Positions 60,382 to 64,000 of a stretch of 64,000 nt of DNA are shown piece by piece. Within the stretch, counting starts at the first letter, position 1. Each line of letters opens with the position of its first letter. The notes under the pieces are model-generated. The model saw only the letters and a program-made list of their open reading frames with translations, had not been told where the DNA came from and did not search any database. A program made the position numbers and the translations under genes. The DNA comes from Xenopus tropicalis (Eukaryota > Chordata > Amphibia > Anura > Pipidae), in contig NC_030677.2 of NCBI RefSeq assembly GCF_000004195.4, positions 61,014,222 through 61,078,221 of the forward strand, read 5' to 3'.

Positions 60382-63300
60382 TATCTGTACAAACAGGGGA
60401 TTATTAAGATAATAATAGATAAATACAAAGTATAACAATAAATACAGATAAATACAAGATAAATACAGTTGCAATAAATTAAGAGTCAAAGACACAGGAG
60501 GATGGAGGTCCCTGCCCCGTAGAGCTTACAATCTATATGGGAGGGTAACTTACAGACACTAATAGGCAAATACAGTATAAGTGCTGTAGGTCACAATGGG
60601 TGACAATATAATATAAGTGCTGGTTCCCAGATCAGGTGCTTCTCTCTGAGATCCCAGGGAGTTAAGGTGGCCATACACATGTATAGGGCCCTCAGATGTT
60701 GGGGCGAAGACTGCATTGGCTTGTGGATGTGGTCCTCACCCTACTGGCCTACATTCTGTCATGTCAATTATTCGATCATTTGGCCCTCAGGTCAAACCAT
60801 TGGGTCAATCCGATATCTCCCAACTCAGTATTGAAGAAAGATCTGCTTATTCATTGACCTTACCAAACAAGTGAATCTTCAGTGTATATCCACCTTTAGC
60901 CATGTGGCAGGTCAGGAATGTGGATTTGGCCATCAGTTCTACTAAGTACATATTAGGTGCCCTCTTATATAGTGATAGACTATTAGTGAAGCACCAAGGA
61001 AAACATAACAAATCAGAGAATGTTCTGAACATGAAATAATTTGCAGACACCAGTCATATGAAAGTGACTTCAATACACATGCGGATTTAATCAGTACCAG
61101 ACCAAAATTTTCTAACCTGTCCAATTAACTAAACGACTAATCGCCGTTTATTTGGAGCCATATACGTTCCGAAAATCGTACAAAACTATGTTTGTACTAT
61201 TACAGTATATTGGTGCGTGTATGGCCAGCTTTATTTGTTAAAAAGAGTAGAGAGGTATGCCGAATATGCTTTTTAGAAAGAAAAAAAATAATAATCATTC
61301 TTTTTTGACTATTTCCTTCCAGGTAATGCTTTTGTGTCATATATTAGGCTGCACTACATACTTACTAAATCAGGACCAATGCTGTACCCAGCTACCTTTC
61401 TCTAGAACTCACAGTACAAGACAAATAATAATGTTTCAAATATGAATTTTGGCTTTCATTGTTTTCTGCACAGTTGAATTTACCAGTTGGAAGTATTAAA
61501 GCTACAGTTCTAATAGAGAGTGTGCTGGCTTCGTTCGAAATGGAAGAGATCCTGTATGAGCTTAAAGAGCATTCTGCTGGCCTGAACTGTGGGATCTGGG
61601 ATTACTCAGCCTCCTTTGTCAATAAATTTGGTGAGAAAGTTAGTTAACATCAATGAACAAAAACAATGAACAAAATACATCTATTTGCCATAGTTTATAT
61701 TGTCATTGGATTGCCAATCTATTTTCTTTTATTTATACATAGCGAGTTTAGCACGCTAGTTTAGCACAGTAATACTGGTTAGTAAAAACACACTCAGAAA
61801 CACTTCTCTTTCTAATGTGCCTCTGCATGTGTATGTCTATTATGTAAGCAGCTTATCCCTGGCACTTGTGTGTGTTACTTATTAATAAAGGTGCCCACCC
61901 TAAATTCCCTACACAGGGCCCACACTGTATCCCAAATTGAAGGCACAGGGCATTCATTTCATACATTTATACCAGTACTGAAAGGATAATGTATTGCTAA
62001 TCCTTATTTCCCACCAAGAGACAATGCTGTAGCTGTTCCTGACAACAATCTGTATAGGACCCTCAATAAACATCAGTGCCCAGGGTGCTAGCCCCTGCCA
62101 ACTTGCCTCTGGTGGCTGTCACATTCATCAATAAATTCCACAGTAAAATGAAGGCCATTTAAAGTTTAAATGACAGAAGGGTGCTAATTTTTTATGCACC
62201 CCAGTGATAAAATTTGCAGAACTTTTACCTCAGCCAGTGCACACTTTAACAAAACAAACAAAGCACCTTACTCCAGAGTGACACAAAGCCATCTTTTGCC
62301 TCCTCCCATGTACTGTATGCCATGTGTTGATTGACCATGGGTCCGTCTGTTGGCTGAAAGGAAGTGAAAAGCTTTGCAACAAACAAAGTTCTTCATACCC
62401 ATGAGCCATGTATGGCATCCTATGGCATGCTTAAGCAGCAGATTAATCAAAATGTGAGTTTAGAGCTTAAGGGTGAAGACACATGGAGCTACTAGTAGCA
62501 GCTACTTGTCACAGCAACTAAAATAGACAATGCTGATCATTTACTGATAATTGCCTCTATGTGTGTTTTAGCACAGGCAATTCTCAGTATTGTCTATGGC
62601 AGGGTATTTCCTAGTGTTTAGTAGCCGTCAGAAGTAGCTGCGTGTGGGGGTTGCCTAATATTTGGCACCCCCGGTGATTTTTACTTTTCCTTCTCCTTTA
62701 ACATTTTAGTGCAGGTGCTCCTCACCCTTCTGTCCATCCGTCTGTAATATATACCCTTTCTTATTCTGTATATGGCTCTACCTGTAACACAAGAAATTGA
62801 AATGTCCTAAAAGTACTTATATTCCATTTTAGCAGAATTTCTGTAACGCTCTCTATTTTTATTTAAAAATACCAGTAGCTTTTTTTCGTATGGTTTTTGG
62901 GAGTAGTTTATGTATATGTATTATTAACATATTATATGGTAATAATATTTATTAACAGACCAGATGGAGCCTTGTAAAGATAGACAATAAGAGATGGCTA
63001 AACCTGACAGGCCAGATAACAAATATACTGCAATAAACACCATGGGGGTAATATACTGCCCTTAGTGCTCACTTACAGAGCATTTGCACCATGATGTGGG
63101 CTGCTTCTCCTGGCGCTTTGTACCTTCTGGCTACTTCTAATAATAATAAGACAATAGTGTGAATATAATTAGAGGGAGACTCATGCAAGAAATCAATTTT
63201 TTTTCAGGCCACAGACAGGAGTTTTTGCTGCCAGATCGGAGTAAATATGTGAATATGGAGAAGCTTTTCCTTAAAAGTTACATGGATTTGTTGGTGCAGA

Positions 63301-63406
63301 CTTGTCATCGCAGAGGAGCTCTGGCTACAGGAGGAATGGCTGCACTTTTACTACCAGAAAACCGAGCAAGCCAAGACTACCAGAATGTCATTGAAGCTGT
63401 CACACG
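54986..63406 (+). CDS. Malate synthase (8 exons, 3' partial)
   Basis: Malate synthase condenses glyoxylate and acetyl-CoA to malate in the glyoxylate cycle. Exons 55010-55138, 57364-57582, 57919-58009, 58152-58228, 58801-58911, 59514-59573, 61474-61630 and 63208-63406 join in frame to about 347 residues (about 60 percent of the usual 530-550), then the gene leaves the window. Family signatures appear in order: [30 protein letters not shown] (Arg of the active site), [54 protein letters not shown] (Glu metal ligand), [16 protein letters not shown] (Asp metal ligand), LLPDRS and [15 protein letters not shown]. The start is either ATG 55013, just after a splice acceptor, or ATG 54986 read through without that intron. 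The C-terminal catalytic Asp and any peroxisomal signal lie outside. No frameshift or stop is seen. Confidence 0.95.
56207..56983. repeat. TTAA palindromic MITE with a nested Harbinger-like MITE
   Basis: Outer ends AGGAGAAGGAAAGGCAAAG and CCTTTCCTTGTCCT between TTAA. Same family as 11306-11702. The right half is split by 56583-56965, which has inverted ends AGGTGGCCATACACG and CATGTATGGCCACCT and a TTA duplication (56580-56582, 56966-56968). Confidence 0.85.
57364..57582 (+). CDS. Malate synthase exon 2
   Basis: 73 codons including [20 protein letters not shown] and the segment before the barrel. Ends CAG/gtacca. This corresponds to the DWKIRGIPADLEDRRVEITG region of bacterial malate synthase A. 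Confidence 0.92.
57919..58009 (+). CDS. Malate synthase exon 3
   Basis: Encodes [17 protein letters not shown] and onward to NKVS, the D-F-x-D barrel motif. Donor splits a Gly codon (G/gtgaga). Confidence 0.94.
58152..58228 (+). CDS. Malate synthase exon 4
   Basis: Encodes [19 protein letters not shown] and VEHNMM, with the active-site Arg in the RPRxW motif. Donor ATG/gtatgt. Confidence 0.94.
58801..58911 (+). CDS. Malate synthase exon 5
   Basis: Encodes [20 protein letters not shown] to GPFFYLSK, matching the family's PGSLFDFxLYxFHN and GSGPYFYLPK blocks. Confidence 0.95.
59514..59573 (+). CDS. Malate synthase exon 6
   Basis: Sixty bases encoding [20 protein letters not shown]. Acceptor ttctatag, donor AAA/gtgagt. 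Confidence 0.94.
60357..60382. repeat. (TGTA)n microsatellite
   Basis: Six or so TGTA units in malate synthase intron 6. Just before it, 60070-60335 holds a MITE-like stretch with GCGACAAGGGTGATTTG-type sequence. Confidence 0.85.
60665..61230. repeat. Harbinger-like MITE (GGTGGCCATACAC family)
   Basis: Inverted ends AGGTGGCCATACAC and GTGTATGGCCAGCT with TTA at both borders (60662-60664, 61231-61233). In malate synthase intron 6. Confidence 0.7.
61474..61630 (+). CDS. Malate synthase exon 7
   Basis: Encodes [17 protein letters not shown] onward to [16 protein letters not shown], with both metal-binding acidic residues. Donor splits a Gly codon. Confidence 0.96.
62465..62650. repeat. Second copy of the ACACGGAGCTACT palindromic MITE
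   Basis: Shares the core AATAGACAATGCTGATCATT and GCAATTCTCAGTATTGTCTA with 13093-13288. In malate synthase intron 7. Confidence 0.75.
63208..63406 (+). CDS. Malate synthase exon 8
   Basis: Encodes [35 protein letters not shown] and [16 protein letters not shown]. Ends ACACG/gtaaga in phase 2; the following exons are outside the window. Confidence 0.95.
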
Positions 63407-64000
63407 GTAAGATGTATACTGAGCAAGAGTTCTATTCAGCGTTAAACAATACTGGGAATTCACATAACTGTGTAGGGAAGCAGATACATTAAAGGAGAAG
63501 GAAAGGTAAAAACTAAGTAAGCTTTATCAGAAAGGTCTATGTAAATACAGCCATAAGCACTCACAGAAATGCTGCACTGAGTCCTCTATCAAAAGAAAAA
63601 AGATTTCTTGTCTCTTTGTTTTCCTGTGCCAGAGTCTACGCAGCTGTCTCCTTTCTTCCCTCTCCCTCAAGAATGCTAAGAACTCCCTCCCCTCCTTAGG
63701 AATGTGTGATCTGGGCCAATCAGCAGGAAGCTTCCTCATAGTCTTACAAACTGTGCATGTACAGGGGTCATGTACAGCAGTCTTGGTGCAGGAGTGAGGC
63801 ATTATGGGAATTTTCTTTACAGAGCTCAGCGTTTTTTTTTTTTCCCTATGAGGCTTCTGATCACCTGAACAGGAGAAATATGGGGAGACTTAAGGGCACT
63901 ATTGAGAGAACTGAAGGTATGCCTGCAGCTTGAGATTAACACTTTATTAGCCTTTAACATCAGAACACATTAACATATTTGCTTGGGGAGGCAATGGCCA
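63407..64000 (+). other. Malate synthase intron 8 (5' part) with repeat
   Basis: From 63490 a TTAAAGGAGAAGGAAAGG start marks another TTAA-family repeat running toward the edge. No exon seen before the window ends. Confidence 0.6.

Overview
This is vertebrate nuclear DNA. Genes are split into short exons by repeat-rich introns, and the conserved order setd7 / rab33b matches the vertebrate SETD7-RAB33B neighbourhood (human 4q31). The repeat set points to an amphibian, most likely Xenopus: a DIRS retrotransposon, CR1 LINE fragments, and many palindromic MITEs with TTAA, 8-bp or TTA/TAA target duplications. The species call is inference.

Layout. (1) 1-12342, + strand: setd7, the lysine methyltransferase with N-terminal MORN repeats and a C-terminal SET domain. 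Seven coding exons are present; the first lies left of the window. (2) 20034-26721, + strand: a six-exon gene for a 223-residue four-pass membrane protein ending in a PPPY motif. I cannot name it. (3) 29528-34871, + strand: a nearly intact DIRS-type tyrosine-recombinase retrotransposon. It has gag-like, RT/RNase H and recombinase ORFs, 106-bp inverted termini and an internal complementary region, and it sits inside an older TTAA MITE. (4) 40769-44732, - strand: rab33b in two coding exons, with a probable non-coding first exon and GC-rich promoter at 46.26-46.65 kb. Its intron holds a CR1 fragment split by a hAT MITE. (5) 47420-53165: a second, decayed element with DIRS-like end architecture, riddled with later insertions. 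(6) 54986-63406 and beyond, + strand: eight exons of malate synthase, a glyoxylate-cycle enzyme usually associated with bacteria, plants, fungi and nematodes. The gene runs off the right edge.

The genes are not a functional unit. Setd7 methylates histone H3K4 and other proteins, Rab33b acts at the Golgi and in autophagy, and malate synthase condenses glyoxylate with acetyl-CoA. Setd7 and rab33b converge; rab33b and malate synthase diverge. Five non-autonomous hAT-like elements have exact 8-bp target duplications, and three of them contain C-rich or CAG-rich minisatellites. These account for the long false ORFs at 6.7-8.5 kb and 42.2-42.8 kb. All splice sites were read by eye from AG/GT consensus and protein continuity.
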